64,000 bases of DNA from Streptomyces avidinii (GCF_014650695.1 NZ_BMVL01000017.1:62001-126000); one strand, 5' to 3'. Positions 33,975-42,159 are shown, numbered from the stretch's first letter. Translations and numbers: made by a program. The notes: generated by a model from the letters alone, not told the origin.

Positions 33975-35303
33975 TCAGACGTACTCCGTGGGGAGCACCG
34001 CCTCGCCGCGGGAGAGCTGCGTCGCCGACAGGGGCAGCGCGGCCCGCACCGCGCGGTGGCGGTCCCGGGCCGCCTCCAGCGGCTCGCGGGCGATCACCTC
34101 GCCCGCCTTGACCAGCTGGGTCAGGAGCTGGTGATCGGCCAGGGCCGCCGGCACCGGCCCCACACCGATCACCTCCGCCTCCGCCACCCCCTCCGCGTCC
34201 CGTCGCCGCGCCGCCCACTTGCGGCCGCCGATCGAGGTCTTCCCGCCCGTGGACTTCTTCGCCACCGGCGCCAGCGCCGCCTTGGGGTCTGCCGAGGTGG
34301 CCCGGGCCACCAGCTTGTAGACCATCGAGCACGTCGGGTGCCCGCTGCCGGTCACCAGCTGGGTGCCCACGCCGTACGCGTCCACGGGGGCCGCCGCCAG
34401 CGAGGCGATGGCGTACTCGTCGAGGTCCGAGGTGACCACGATCTTCGTCGAGGTCGCGCCGAGCTCGTCGAGCTGCTGCCGCACCCGGTGGGCGACCAGC
34501 AGCAGGTCGCCGGAGTCGATCCGGACCGCGCCCAGCTCCGGTCCGGCGATCTCCACCGCCGTGCGGACCGCCTCCGCCACGTCGTACGTGTCCACCAGCA
34601 GGGTGGTGCCGCGGCCCAGCGAGGCCACCTGCGCGGTGAAGGCGTCCCGCTCGCTGTCGTGGACCAGGGTGAAGGCGTGGGCGCTGGTGCCGACGGTCGG
34701 GATCCCGTACCGGAAGCCGGCCGCCAGGTCCGAGGTGGAGGTGAAGCCGCCCACGTACGCGGCCCGCGACGCGGCGACGGCCGCCAGCTCGTGGGTGCGC
34801 CGGGCGCCCATCTCGATCAGCGGGCGTCCGCCCGCCGCCGAGGACATCCGGGAGGCGGCCGCGGCGATCGCCGAGTCGTGGTTCAGGATCGACAGGATCA
34901 CGGTCTCCAGCAGCACGCACTCGGCGAAGCTGCCCTCCACCCGCAGGACGGGGGAGCCGGGGAAGTAGACCTCCCCCTCCGGGTAGCCCCAGATGTCGCC
35001 GGAGAAGCGGTACGAGGCCAGCCAGTCCAGGGTCCGCATGTCGACGACGGCCCGCTCGCGCAGGAACTCCAGCACCGCGCCGTCGAAGCGGAAGTTCTCC
35101 ACCGCGTCGAGCACCCGCCCGGTTCCGGCGACCACCCCGTAGCGGCGTCCTTCGGGCAGCCGCCGGGTGAACACCTCGAAGACCGAGCGTCGGTCGGCGG
35201 TGCCGTTGGCCAGGGCGGCCTGCAACATCGTGAGCTCGTAATGGTCCGTGAAGAGCGCTGTCGACGGCACGTCCACCGGCAGGCCCAGGTCCGCAGGGTT
35301 CAT
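33975..35303 (-). CDS. pncB: Nicotinate phosphoribosyltransferase
   Basis: Makes nicotinate mononucleotide from nicotinate and PRPP. It has 442 residues, starting at ATG 35303 (MNPADLGLPVDVPSTALFTDHYELTM). Motifs are FEVFTRRLPEGRRYGV, the TSTSDLAAGFRYGIPTVGTSAHAF block (with the phosphorylatable His region) and the PRPP-binding VRIDSGDL. It forms the NAD salvage pair with downstream pncA and is divergent from clpS. Confidence 0.95.
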   Translation of the reverse strand: MNPADLGLPVDVPSTALFTDHYELTMLQAALANGTADRRSVFEVFTRRLPEGRRYGVVAGTGRVLDAVENFRFDGAVLEFLRERAVVDMRTLDWLASYRFSGDIWGYPEGEVYFPGSPVLRVEGSFAECVLLETVILSILNHDSAIAAAASRMSSAAGGRPLIEMGARRTHELAAVAASRAAYVGGFTSTSDLAAGFRYGIPTVGTSAHAFTLVHDSERDAFTAQVASLGRGTTLLVDTYDVAEAVRTAVEIAGPELGAVRIDSGDLLLVAHRVRQQLDELGATSTKIVVTSDLDEYAIASLAAAPVDAYGVGTQLVTGSGHPTCSMVYKLVARATSADPKAALAPVAKKSTGGKTSIGGRKWAARRRDAEGVAEAEVIGVGPVPAALADHQLLTQLVKAGEVIAREPLEAARDRHRAVRAALPLSATQLSRGEAVLPTEYV

Positions 35304-35446
35304 GGCTGGGATGCTAGCGCACATTTCGTCAAAGTGACGAGATGTAGGTGTCGATTGTGAGACCGGCCCGTCACGGGGCAGAAGAGCGGTCGGTGACGGG
35401 GGCCGTCCGGCCCCTGTTTGGGCGGCGGCGCAGTCGAGGTGGCAGC

Positions 35447-35761
35447 ATGGGACGAGTGAGTGTTGCTCCTGTTGAGATCGAACGCACCGAATCCGCCGAA
35501 GAGACCTTCGCGGTCCCCGAACCCGACGTCCCCTGGGTGACCCTGGTGCACAACGACCCGGTCAACCTCATGAGCTACGTGGCGTACGTGTTCCAGGCGT
35601 ACTTCGGCTATTCGAAGGACGTGGCGCACAAGCTGATGCTCGACGTCCATCACAAGGGGCGGGCCGTCGTTTCCAGCGGCACCCGCGAGGAAATGGAGCG
35701 CGACGTGCAGGCCATGCACGGCTACGGCCTGTGGGCGACCCTCTCGCAGGACCGCAACTGA
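35447..35761 (+). CDS. clpS: ATP-dependent Clp protease adaptor ClpS
   Basis: Delivers N-degron substrates to ClpAP/ClpCP. It has 104 residues. The disordered N-terminus is followed by the core VTLVHNDPVNLMSYVAYVFQAYFGYSKDVAHKLMLDVHHKGRA, where the N-D pair and the hydrophobic pocket are conserved. ATG 35447 is preferred (GAGG seven bases upstream); GTG 35456 is an alternative. The stop overlaps the next ATG by one base (TGATG). ClpS followed by a DUF2017 protein is a standing actinobacterial pair. Confidence 0.95.
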   Translation: MGRVSVAPVEIERTESAEETFAVPEPDVPWVTLVHNDPVNLMSYVAYVFQAYFGYSKDVAHKLMLDVHHKGRAVVSSGTREEMERDVQAMHGYGLWATLSQDRN

Positions 35762-36363
35762 TGGGCGGCACCTTCGAGTCCATGAAGGGCGGCGGCGCCG
35801 CCATCGCGCTCGACGAGATCGAGATCTCCATCCTGCGCTCCCTGGCAGTCCAGTTGCTGGAGTTGATCGGCCCCGGTGCGCCGGAGCCCGCCGAGGACGC
35901 CGACCCGCTCGCCGCGCTGTTCGCCGAGGGCCCCTCCGAGCCCCCGTCCGACCCGGCGCTGGCCCGGCTCTTCCCCGACGCTTACGGCGCCCCGGACGGG
36001 ACCGGCGACAAGGGGGTGGACCCGCAGGAGCTGGAGGCCCGCTCCGCGGAGTTCCGTCGCTTCACCGAGAACGACCTGCGCGCCCGCAAGCGCGAGGACG
36101 CGCTCGCGGTCGTACGCAGCCTGGACGGGCTCACCCCGGCCGGCGACGGGGCGGCGGTGCTGGAGCTGTCCGGCGAGCTGCCGCTGCGCTGGCTCGGCGC
36201 GCTCAACGACCTGCGGCTGACCATCGCGGCCCGCCTGGACATCACCGAGGACGACGAGAGCGCGACGCTGTTCCGGCTGCCGGACGAGGACCCGCGCAAG
36301 CCGATGGTGATGGCGTACCTCTGGCTCGGCGGCCTCCAGGAAACCTTGATCGAAACCCTCTGA
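35761..36363 (+). CDS. DUF2017 domain-containing protein
   Basis: A 200-residue acidic actinobacterial protein of unknown function, coupled to clpS. Conserved parts are LDEIEISILRSLAVQLLELIG, the RLFPDAY motif, FRRFTENDLRARKREDA and MAYLWLGGLQETLIETL at the C-terminus. The pairing with ClpS suggests a role in the same proteolysis pathway; this is by context only. A symmetrical hairpin ends the unit at 36417-36447. Confidence 0.9.
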   Translation: MGGTFESMKGGGAAIALDEIEISILRSLAVQLLELIGPGAPEPAEDADPLAALFAEGPSEPPSDPALARLFPDAYGAPDGTGDKGVDPQELEARSAEFRRFTENDLRARKREDALAVVRSLDGLTPAGDGAAVLELSGELPLRWLGALNDLRLTIAARLDITEDDESATLFRLPDEDPRKPMVMAYLWLGGLQETLIETL

Positions 36364-36416
36364 GAATCCTCAAGCGGGAACACCGTTCGCTCAGCGGACG
36401 CTCAAATCCGGATAAC

Positions 36417-36447
36417 GATCAGATCACCGCCGTGCGGTGATCTGATC
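36417..36447 (+). terminator. Hairpin after the clpS-DUF2017 unit
   Basis: Perfect 14-bp stem GATCAGATCACCGC / GCGGTGATCTGATC with a 3-nt loop CGT, followed by CATTTCC. Confidence 0.8.
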
Positions 36448-36681
36448 CATTTCCACGTCTTTGGGGTGAATTTTTGATGCCCTGCGCCACATTTCTCCCC
36501 CTCCGGCAGCCGTAAGCACGTGATAAATCTTCACGATCGCCGACGGGACGCCACCCATGTCCCCCGGCCCGCTTGGACCGGCTGACCGCCGGCGTGCAAC
36601 TCCATCCGTATCCGGGGGGATCGAGGACCCGATCCGCAGCCAATGAAGGCGCGGGTCGGCGTGGAGAAAGGCGCACCAGAC
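36448..36681 (+). other. Leader region of the amino-acid permease gene
   Basis: About 230 bp holding the permease promoter and 5' UTR. It is AT-richer at 36455-36540 (TTTTTGATGC, GTGATAAATC). The Shine-Dalgarno GGAGAAAGG precedes ATG 36682. I looked for a riboswitch fold and found none that I can name. Confidence 0.4.
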
Positions 36682-38121
36682 ATGACCTCTGTGCAGGTCG
36701 AGCAGCACGACAAGAAGCCCGGCGAGGGCACGCAGGGCGACGGCGGCGAGGGCTACCACCGCACGCTCGGCGCCCGCCAGATCCAGATGATCGCGATCGG
36801 CGGCGCCATCGGCACCGGCCTGTTCCTGGGCGCGGGCAAGGCGATCTCCAAGGCGGGCCCGAGCCTGATCCTGGCGTACGCCATCGCGGGCCTGGTCATC
36901 TTCTTCATCATGCGGGCCCTGGGCGAGCTGCTCATGTACCGGCCCGTCTCCGGCTCGTTCTCGGACTACGCCCGCGAGTTCCTGGGCCCGTTCTGGGGAT
37001 ACGTCACCGGCTGGACGTACTGGCTGTTCTGGGTGGTCACCGGCATCACCGAGGTCACCGCGGCCGCGCAGTACATGTCGTACTGGACCCACGACAGCTT
37101 CCCGCAATGGGCCTACGCGCTGATCTTCACGGTCATCCTCTACGCCGCCAACCTGATCTCCGTGAAGCTCTTCGGTGAGCTGGAGTTCTGGTTCTCCATG
37201 GTCAAGGTCACCGCCATCGTCGGCATGATCCTGATCTGCGCCGGCATCCTCACCATCGGCTTCTCCGACGCGGCCGACACCGCCACCGTCTCCAACCTGT
37301 GGAACGACGGCGGCTTCTTCCCCAAGGGCATCGGCGGCACGCTGATGACCCTGCAGATCGTGATGTTCGCCTTCCTCGCCGTCGAGCTGGTCGGCGTCAC
37401 CGCCGGCGAGTCCAAGGACCCCGAGAAGACCCTCCCCAAGGCCATCAACACCGTGCCGTGGCGCATCGCCGTCTTCTACGTCGGCGCGCTGATCATGATC
37501 CTGTCGGTCGTCCCGTGGACGCACTTCCAGCCGGGCGTCTCGCCCTTCGTCGCCGCCTTCGAGCGCATGGGCCTCGGCATCGGCGCCGCGATCGTCAACT
37601 TCGTCGTGCTGACCGCCGCGCTGTCCTCCTGCAACTCGGGCATGTACTCCACCGGCCGCATGCTGCGCGACCTCGCGCTCAACGGCCAGGGCCCGAAGTT
37701 CTTCACCAAGCTCACCAGGAGCGGCACCCCGCTCATCGGCACCACCTTCTCCGCCGCGCTGATGCTGGTGGGCGTCTGGATCAACTACGTCGCCCCGGGC
37801 AAGGCCTTCGACTACGTCGTCTCCTTCGCCACCATCTCCGGCATGTGGGCCTGGATCATGATCCTGGTCTGCCAGATCCGCTACCGGGCCAAGGCCGACC
37901 GCGGCGAGCTGCCGCAGTCCGCGTTCCGCGCCCCCGGCGCCCCGTACACGAGCTGGTTCGCACTGCTCTTCATCGGCATGGTCATCGTGATGATGGGCGC
38001 CGACAAGGACTCCCGCGTCTCGCTGTACTGCGCCCCGCTGTGGGGCCTGATCCTGGGCGTCTCGTACCTGGTCATGAAGTCCCGCGACCCGCGCGGCGCG
38101 GCCTTCAGCAAGGCCTCGTAG
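36682..38121 (+). CDS. Amino-acid permease (APC superfamily, AnsP/GabP-type)
   Basis: A 479-residue proton-coupled amino-acid importer with 12 TM segments. The N-terminal signature is LGARQIQMIAIGGAIGTGLFLGAGKAI and TM1-2 has the GPSLILAYAIAGLVIFFIMRALGELL block of the AAT family. The E-rich SKDPEKTLPKAINTVPWRI loop is also typical. The substrate is uncertain (asparagine, GABA or an aromatic). It is monocistronic and flanked by hairpins at 36417-36447 and 38208-38246. Confidence 0.9.
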   Translation: MTSVQVEQHDKKPGEGTQGDGGEGYHRTLGARQIQMIAIGGAIGTGLFLGAGKAISKAGPSLILAYAIAGLVIFFIMRALGELLMYRPVSGSFSDYAREFLGPFWGYVTGWTYWLFWVVTGITEVTAAAQYMSYWTHDSFPQWAYALIFTVILYAANLISVKLFGELEFWFSMVKVTAIVGMILICAGILTIGFSDAADTATVSNLWNDGGFFPKGIGGTLMTLQIVMFAFLAVELVGVTAGESKDPEKTLPKAINTVPWRIAVFYVGALIMILSVVPWTHFQPGVSPFVAAFERMGLGIGAAIVNFVVLTAALSSCNSGMYSTGRMLRDLALNGQGPKFFTKLTRSGTPLIGTTFSAALMLVGVWINYVAPGKAFDYVVSFATISGMWAWIMILVCQIRYRAKADRGELPQSAFRAPGAPYTSWFALLFIGMVIVMMGADKDSRVSLYCAPLWGLILGVSYLVMKSRDPRGAAFSKAS

Positions 38122-38151
38122 GACACCGGAGCCCGACCGCAGTACCGGGTC

Positions 38152-38246
38152 CCCGGCCGCCTGCCGCGGCCGGGAACCGTGCTCCCACGGACCTTGTGTC
38201 CATCATGCGGGCCCTTCCGTACCACTCCTCGGTACGGAAGGGCCCG
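38152..38246 (+). terminator. Double hairpin terminator after the permease gene
   Basis: The first stem is CCCGGCCGC/GCGGCCGGG (38152-38174). The second is a perfect 16-bp stem CGGGCCCTTCCGTACC / GGTACGGAAGGGCCCG (38208-38246) followed by TCTGCTT. The second ends just 19 bp before the mec start codon, so it also lies in the mec upstream region. Confidence 0.85.
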
Positions 38247-38265
38247 TCTGCTTATCCTGTCGCCC

Positions 38266-38688
38266 ATGCTGACCCTCACCCAGGACCTGTACGACCGGAT
38301 CGTCGAGCACGCCCGCCAGGACCACCCCGACGAGGCGTGCGGTGTCGTGGCCGGCCCGGCGGGCACCGACCGTCCCGAGCGGTTCGTCCCGATGCTCAAC
38401 GCCGCCCGCTCGCCCACGTTCTACGAGTTCGACTCGAAGGATCTGCTGAAGCTCTACCGCGATCTGGACGACCGCGACGAGGAGCCGGTGATCGTCTACC
38501 ACTCGCACACCGCGACCGAGGCCTACCCCTCGCGCACGGACGTCACCTACGCGAACGAGCCCGGCGCGCACTACGTACTCGTCTCGACGGCGGACAAGGA
38601 CGGCCTCGGAGAGTTCCAGTTCCGCTCCTACCGCATCGTCGACGGAGCGATCACCGAGGAAGAAGTGCAGGTCGTCGAGGCCTACTGA
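38266..38688 (+). CDS. mec: JAMM/Mov34 metalloprotease of the sulfur-carrier cysteine pathway (Mec-like)
   Basis: A 140-residue zinc isopeptidase. The complete JAMM motif is visible: Glu23 (DEACGVV), then His79-x-His81-x7-Ser89-x2-Asp92 in VYHSHTATEAYPSRTD. In M. tuberculosis, Mec (Rv1334) releases cysteine from the CysO-cysteine adduct; the same order mec, cysO, cysM is found here. It may also trim the extra residues after the Gly-Gly of the adjacent carrier protein. Confidence 0.92.
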   Translation: MLTLTQDLYDRIVEHARQDHPDEACGVVAGPAGTDRPERFVPMLNAARSPTFYEFDSKDLLKLYRDLDDRDEEPVIVYHSHTATEAYPSRTDVTYANEPGAHYVLVSTADKDGLGEFQFRSYRIVDGAITEEEVQVVEAY

Positions 38689-38765
38689 CCACGATGTGAG
38701 CCATAGGCGTCCACGATGCGGGATCACACTCCAAACGGGGCACCGGGAATCGTTAACATGACCGC

Positions 38766-38873
38766 ATGGTTTCCCACGACGTGAGCATCGAGACGCCCGG
38801 CAGGCTGCTGCTCGTGGCGCGGCTGCACGTCGACCTGTGCCGCCTCGCAAGCGCCATCTGTCCTGCTGTCTGA
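38766..38873 (+). CDS. Short leader peptide with paired Cys codons upstream of cysO-cysM
   Basis: A 35-codon frame (MVSHDVSIETPGRLLLVARL, then HVDLCRLASAICPAV). The C-terminal HVDLCRLASAIC matches the 'putative leader peptide' type that I recall in front of sulfur-assimilation genes in Streptomyces. Cys codons at 25 and 32 could sense Cys-tRNA supply. An imperfect hairpin (CCCTTCCGC/GCGGAGGG, about 38883-38900) follows the stop, 56-73 bp before cysO. It is too short for automatic gene calling, and its function as an attenuator is inferred. Confidence 0.72.
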   Translation: MVSHDVSIETPGRLLLVARLHVDLCRLASAICPAV

Positions 38874-38955
38874 AGCACCAGAGCCCTTCCGCGCGGAGGG
38901 TCGACGAACCGCGCGCCGCACCCTTCTCACGCACTCCCGACGACTGGAGACAGCC

Positions 38956-39243
38956 ATGGCCATCGAGGTCCGCATCCCCACCATCCTCCGCACCTACACC
39001 GAAGGCGAGAAGGCCGTCTCCGGTGAGGGCGCGACCCTCGCCGACCTCTTCGCGGACCTGGAGACCCGTCACAAGGGCATTCGAGAGCGACTTATCGACC
39101 AGGCGGCCGGCGGCCAGCTGCGCCGCTTCGTCAACGTCTACCTCAACGACGAGGACGTCCGCTTCCTCGACGGCATCTCCACCGCCCTCAAGGACGGCGA
39201 CAGCGTCACCATCCTCCCGGCCGTGGCCGGCGGATCGAAGTAA
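38956..39243 (+). CDS. cysO: Ubiquitin-like sulfur carrier protein (CysO/MoaD/ThiS family)
   Basis: A 95-residue beta-grasp protein. Conserved elements are VRIPTILRTYT, GATLADLFADLE, RRFVNVYLNDEDVRFLDG and the C-terminal DSVTILPAVAGGSK. The thiocarboxylate-bearing Gly-Gly (92-93) is followed by Ser-Lys, whereas the active form of such carriers must end in Gly-Gly. C-terminal processing is therefore required, and the adjacent Mec-type protease is the obvious candidate. Its stop codon overlaps the cysM start by one base. Confidence 0.93.
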   Translation: MAIEVRIPTILRTYTEGEKAVSGEGATLADLFADLETRHKGIRERLIDQAAGGQLRRFVNVYLNDEDVRFLDGISTALKDGDSVTILPAVAGGSK

Positions 39244-40193
39244 TGCGCTACGACTCCCCGCTGGCCGCGGTCGGCAACACGCCGCTGGTCCGGCTGCCCC
39301 GGCTGTCGCCCTCGGACGACGTCCGCCTCTGGGCGAAGCTGGAGGACCGCAACCCGACCGGCTCGATCAAGGACCGCCCCGCGCTCCACATGGTCGAGCA
39401 GGCCGAGAAGGACGGCCGGCTCCACCCCGGCTGCACCATCCTGGAGCCCACCTCGGGCAACACCGGCATCTCGCTGGCGATGGCGGCCAAGCTCAAGGGC
39501 TACCGCATCGTGTGCGTGATGCCGGAGAACACCAGCCAGGAACGGCGCGACCTGCTGGCCATGTGGGGAGCCGAGATCATCTCGTCGCCGGCCGCCGGCG
39601 GCTCGAACACCGCGGTCCGGGTGGCCAAGGAACTGGCCGCGGAGCACCCGGACTGGGTGATGCTCTACCAGTACGGCAACCCGGACAACGCGGGCGCGCA
39701 CTACGCCACCACGGGCCCGGAGATCCTCGCCGACCTGCCCTCGATCACCCACTTCGTGGCGGGCCTGGGCACCACCGGCACCCTCATGGGCGTCGGCCGC
39801 TACCTGCGCGAGCACGTGGCCGGCATCAAGATCGTCGCCGCCGAGCCGCGCTACGACGACCTCGTGTACGGGCTGCGTAACCTGGACGAGGGCTTCGTCC
39901 CGGAGCTCTACGACGCCTCCGTGCTCACCACCCGCTTCTCGGTGGGCTCGGCGGACGCGGTGACCCGCACGCGGGACCTCCTCCAGCAGGAGGGGATCTT
40001 CGCGGGCGTCTCCACCGGAGCCGCCCTGCACGCGGCGATCGGCGTCGGCCGCAAGGCGGTGGCCGCGGGCGAATCGGCGGACATCGTCTTCGTCGTGGCC
40101 GACGGCGGCTGGAAGTACCTGTCGACGGGCGTCTACACGGCCGCGACGACGGAGGAGGCCATCGAGGTCCTCCAGGGCCAACTCTGGGCGTAG
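39243..40193 (+). CDS. cysM: Cysteine synthase CysM-type (sulfur carrier-dependent)
   Basis: A 316-residue PLP enzyme of the O-acetylserine sulfhydrylase fold. Lys43 in NPTGSIKDRP binds PLP; the TSGNTG loop, GLGTTGTL and GVSTGAAL are present. In M. tuberculosis, CysM uses O-phosphoserine and CysO-thiocarboxylate as substrates. The fusion-like coupling to cysO here supports the same chemistry. The reaction product CysO-Cys would then be cut by Mec. Confidence 0.95.
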   Translation: MRYDSPLAAVGNTPLVRLPRLSPSDDVRLWAKLEDRNPTGSIKDRPALHMVEQAEKDGRLHPGCTILEPTSGNTGISLAMAAKLKGYRIVCVMPENTSQERRDLLAMWGAEIISSPAAGGSNTAVRVAKELAAEHPDWVMLYQYGNPDNAGAHYATTGPEILADLPSITHFVAGLGTTGTLMGVGRYLREHVAGIKIVAAEPRYDDLVYGLRNLDEGFVPELYDASVLTTRFSVGSADAVTRTRDLLQQEGIFAGVSTGAALHAAIGVGRKAVAAGESADIVFVVADGGWKYLSTGVYTAATTEEAIEVLQGQLWA

Positions 40194-40250
40194 CCCCTGC
40201 CGTGTCCCCTGCGGGGTCGCCCACGGGTGCCGGGCGCCGCGAAGTTTCCC

Positions 40251-40340
40251 GGGCTCTGCCCGGACCCGGTCCTCAAACGCCGGACGGGCTGAAAGCCAGC
40301 CTCGCCGGCGTTTGAGGACCGGGGTCCGGGGCGGAGCCCC
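40251..40340. repeat. Dispersed inverted repeat, CTCAAACGCCGG family
   Basis: Perfect 16-bp arms GGTCCTCAAACGCCGG (40268-40283) and CCGGCGTTTGAGGACC (40305-40320), extended by outer complementary blocks (GGGCTCTGCCCGGACC... / GGTCCGGGGCGGAGCCCC). It lies between convergent cysM and the DUF488 gene, so it can serve as a two-way terminator. Confidence 0.88.
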
Positions 40341-40591
40341 GTGCAGCGGCGCCGCACGGTCAGTCCGACAGGAGTTCCGCGAGGATCGCCGCGTGACTGG
40401 CCGCCGGGTCCTTGACCGAGGTCAGGAGCGTGATCGGCCCGCCGCGGCAAGATCGCGCAGGCGGCCGAGCTCCGCCACCGCCCCCGGCTCCGCCAGCTCC
40501 GCCTCGTACCGCCGCCGGAACTCCTCCGCCGAACCGCCCTCGTGGAACCACTTCCGCAGCTCCGACGAAGGCGTCACCGCCTTCGGCCACT

Positions 40592-40621
40592 CTCCCCCAG
40601 CTACCGCCGGGAGGTGCCCCC
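40592..40621. repeat. 30-bp palindromic element, copy 1, inside the DUF488 gene
   Basis: It begins CTCCCCCAG and ends GGGAGGTGCCCCC, with a variable centre CTACCGCC. It is 30 bp, the same as copy 2, so it adds ten codons without changing frame. It interrupts the otherwise conserved passage between LAKAVAGV and EWPKAVTP. Confidence 0.75.
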
Positions 40622-40677
40622 GGACCCCGGCCACCGCCTTCGCGAGGCCGCGGGGCCAGAGCCGGTCCACCAGGACC

Positions 40678-40707
40678 CTCCCCCAGACTTCGTCCGGGGG
40701 GACCCCC
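40678..40707. repeat. 30-bp palindromic element, copy 2, inside the DUF488 gene
   Basis: CTCCCCCAG then ACTTCGTC then CGGGGGGACCCCC: the same ends as copy 1. It lies between the first strand (RLRRVYDP) and RVLVDRLWP, in frame. Elements of this look recur in Streptomyces genomes as I recall. Confidence 0.75.
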
Positions 40708-40771
40708 GGCCCGTCCGCGGCCGGATCCGGCGGGTCGTACACCCGCCGCAGGCGGATCACCGGCCCCTGCG

Positions 40772-41191
40772 TCACCGTGCGCCTCCCAGTCCCTTGATCT
40801 CGTCCCACACCGCAGGGTCCAGCATCCCCAGCCTGGTCCGGAATTCCCACAGCGACACCTCCGCGGGCCGGTCCGCCTCCAGGAAGCCCGCCCGGCCCTG
40901 CGCCCCCACCGTCCCCGGGGGCAGCGGGATCACCCCGGCCCGCCGGTCGTCGTACTTTCCGGTGATCCACGCGACCCGCGCGCGGTGGCCCCGTACCGAC
41001 CTCACCGCGAGGACCAGGCACGTACGGCCGTCCACCAGGCACCACAGCTCGCCCGCCCTCGGCTGCGGCGGCGGACCGGCCCCGTGCGCCGGCGGGGGCC
41101 GCCGGGGCAGCCCGGCCCGACCCCCGGCGAACAGCACCAGCAGCGCCACGGCCACCACCGCGGCCACCGCGGGCCACCAGGACGTGTCCAT
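40772..41191 (-). CDS. PemK/MazF-like protein with N-terminal membrane helix
   Basis: A 139-residue protein. Residues 5-22 form a hydrophobic helix (WPAVAAVVAVALLVLF). The rest resembles the PemK/MazF SH3-like barrel: RAGELWCLVDGRTCLVLAV, ARVAWITGKYDDRRAGVIPLP and SLWEFRTRLGMLDPAVWDEI. A membrane-tethered form without an adjacent antitoxin is common in Streptomyces and may not be a toxin. It is coupled to the frameshifted DUF488 gene downstream. Confidence 0.75.
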   Translation of the reverse strand: MDTSWWPAVAAVVAVALLVLFAGGRAGLPRRPPPAHGAGPPPQPRAGELWCLVDGRTCLVLAVRSVRGHRARVAWITGKYDDRRAGVIPLPPGTVGAQGRAGFLEADRPAEVSLWEFRTRLGMLDPAVWDEIKGLGGAR

Positions 41192-41386
41192 GTTTCGACC
41201 GTAGCCGCGCGGGAACGCCCCGGCATGGCAACGCCCGTACCCACCGTCGCTCCCCCGGGTGACAGCGCAGGTGATTCCCCCCACAACGGCCTGCCGCGGA
41301 GGAGCGACCGGACGTTTCGCGCCTTACGCTCGACCCACGCACGGCCCGCATTCCGTCCACGGACCGTCCTCGGAGGTTCACGCTCC

Positions 41387-42139
41387 ATGAAGCTCACCGT
41401 CGTCGGCTGTTCGGGGTCGTTCCCCTCCGCGGAATCGGCCTGTTCGAGCTACCTCGTCGAGGCCGACGGTTTCCGGCTGCTCCTCGACATGGGCAACGGC
41501 GCCCTCGGCGAGCTCCAGCGCCACATCGGGCTCTACGACCTCGACGCGATCTTCCTGAGCCACCTGCACGCCGACCACTGCATCGACATGTGCGCCTACT
41601 TCGTGGCCCGCTACTACCGGCACGAGGGCGGCCGCTGCGGCACCATCCCCGTCTACGGGCCCGAGGGCACCGAGCGCCGCCTGACCACCGCCTACGACGA
41701 CGTCCCCGACGAGCGCTCGATGAGCGAGGTCTTCGACTTCCGCACGCTGAAGTCGGGGACCTTCGAGATCGGCCCGTTCCAGGTCCGTACCGAGCGGGTC
41801 TCCCACCCGGTCGAGGCGTACGGCATCCGCATCGAGCACGGCGGCCGCTCGCTCACCTACTCCGGGGACACCGGCACCTGCCCCGAGCTGGGCCTGCTCG
41901 CCGACGGCACCGACCTCTTCCTGTGCGAGTCCTCCTTCACGCACGGCAAGGAGGACATCCCGGGCCTGCACCTGAACGGCCGGGAGGCGGGCGAGTACGC
42001 GGCGGGCGGCGGCGTCGGCCGGCTCGTCCTCACGCACATCCCGCCGTGGACCGACCCGGAGCAGAACATCGCCGACGCCCGCGCGGTCTACGGCGGCCGG
42101 GTCGACCTGGCGCACGCGGGCGCGGTCTACGAGGTCTGA
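41387..42139 (+). CDS. Metallo-beta-lactamase fold hydrolase (RNase Z-like)
   Basis: A 250-residue MBL-fold protein. It starts MKLTVVGCSGSFPSAESACSS, has the metal motif HLHADH (His59, His61, Asp63, His64), VSHPVEAYGIRIEHGGRSLTYSGDTG and the late His in LTHIPPW. Such short MBL proteins are phosphodiesterase-like; the substrate is unknown. Shine-Dalgarno GGAGG lies 10 bases before ATG 41387. A convergent terminator is shared with nagE2. Confidence 0.92.
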   Translation: MKLTVVGCSGSFPSAESACSSYLVEADGFRLLLDMGNGALGELQRHIGLYDLDAIFLSHLHADHCIDMCAYFVARYYRHEGGRCGTIPVYGPEGTERRLTTAYDDVPDERSMSEVFDFRTLKSGTFEIGPFQVRTERVSHPVEAYGIRIEHGGRSLTYSGDTGTCPELGLLADGTDLFLCESSFTHGKEDIPGLHLNGREAGEYAAGGGVGRLVLTHIPPWTDPEQNIADARAVYGGRVDLAHAGAVYEV

Positions 42140-42159
42140 GTCCGAGCAGTCGGAACGCG

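Larger units (their letters stand above)
40360..40775 (-). pseudogene. DUF488 (YeaO-like) gene, frameshifted and carrying two 30-bp inserts
   Basis: From GTG 40775 (GGGAGG upstream) it reads IRLRRVYDP, then RVLVDRLWPRGLAKAVAGV, EWPKAVTPSSELRKWFHEGG and AEEFRRRYEAELAEPG, all DUF488 hallmarks. The frame then ends at 40422-40424. The expected C-terminus (GPITLLTSVKDPAASHAAIL) continues in another frame to the stop at 40360, so a one-base deletion (or sequencing error) lies at about 40438-40455. Extra residues inside (GHLPAVAGGE and PGVPPDEVWG) coincide with two palindromic elements. The start overlaps the stop of the PemK-like gene (GTGA). Confidence 0.8.

Noticed and set aside
36448..36681. Riboswitch in the leader of the amino-acid permease gene
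   Set aside because: I could not match it to a known class (ydaO, lysine, SAM) and saw no conserved hairpin series.
40412..41386. Plus-strand frame extending upstream of the MBL-fold gene
   Set aside because: It overlaps the minus-strand DUF488 and PemK-like genes; the real start at 41387 has a Shine-Dalgarno and the family's N-terminus.
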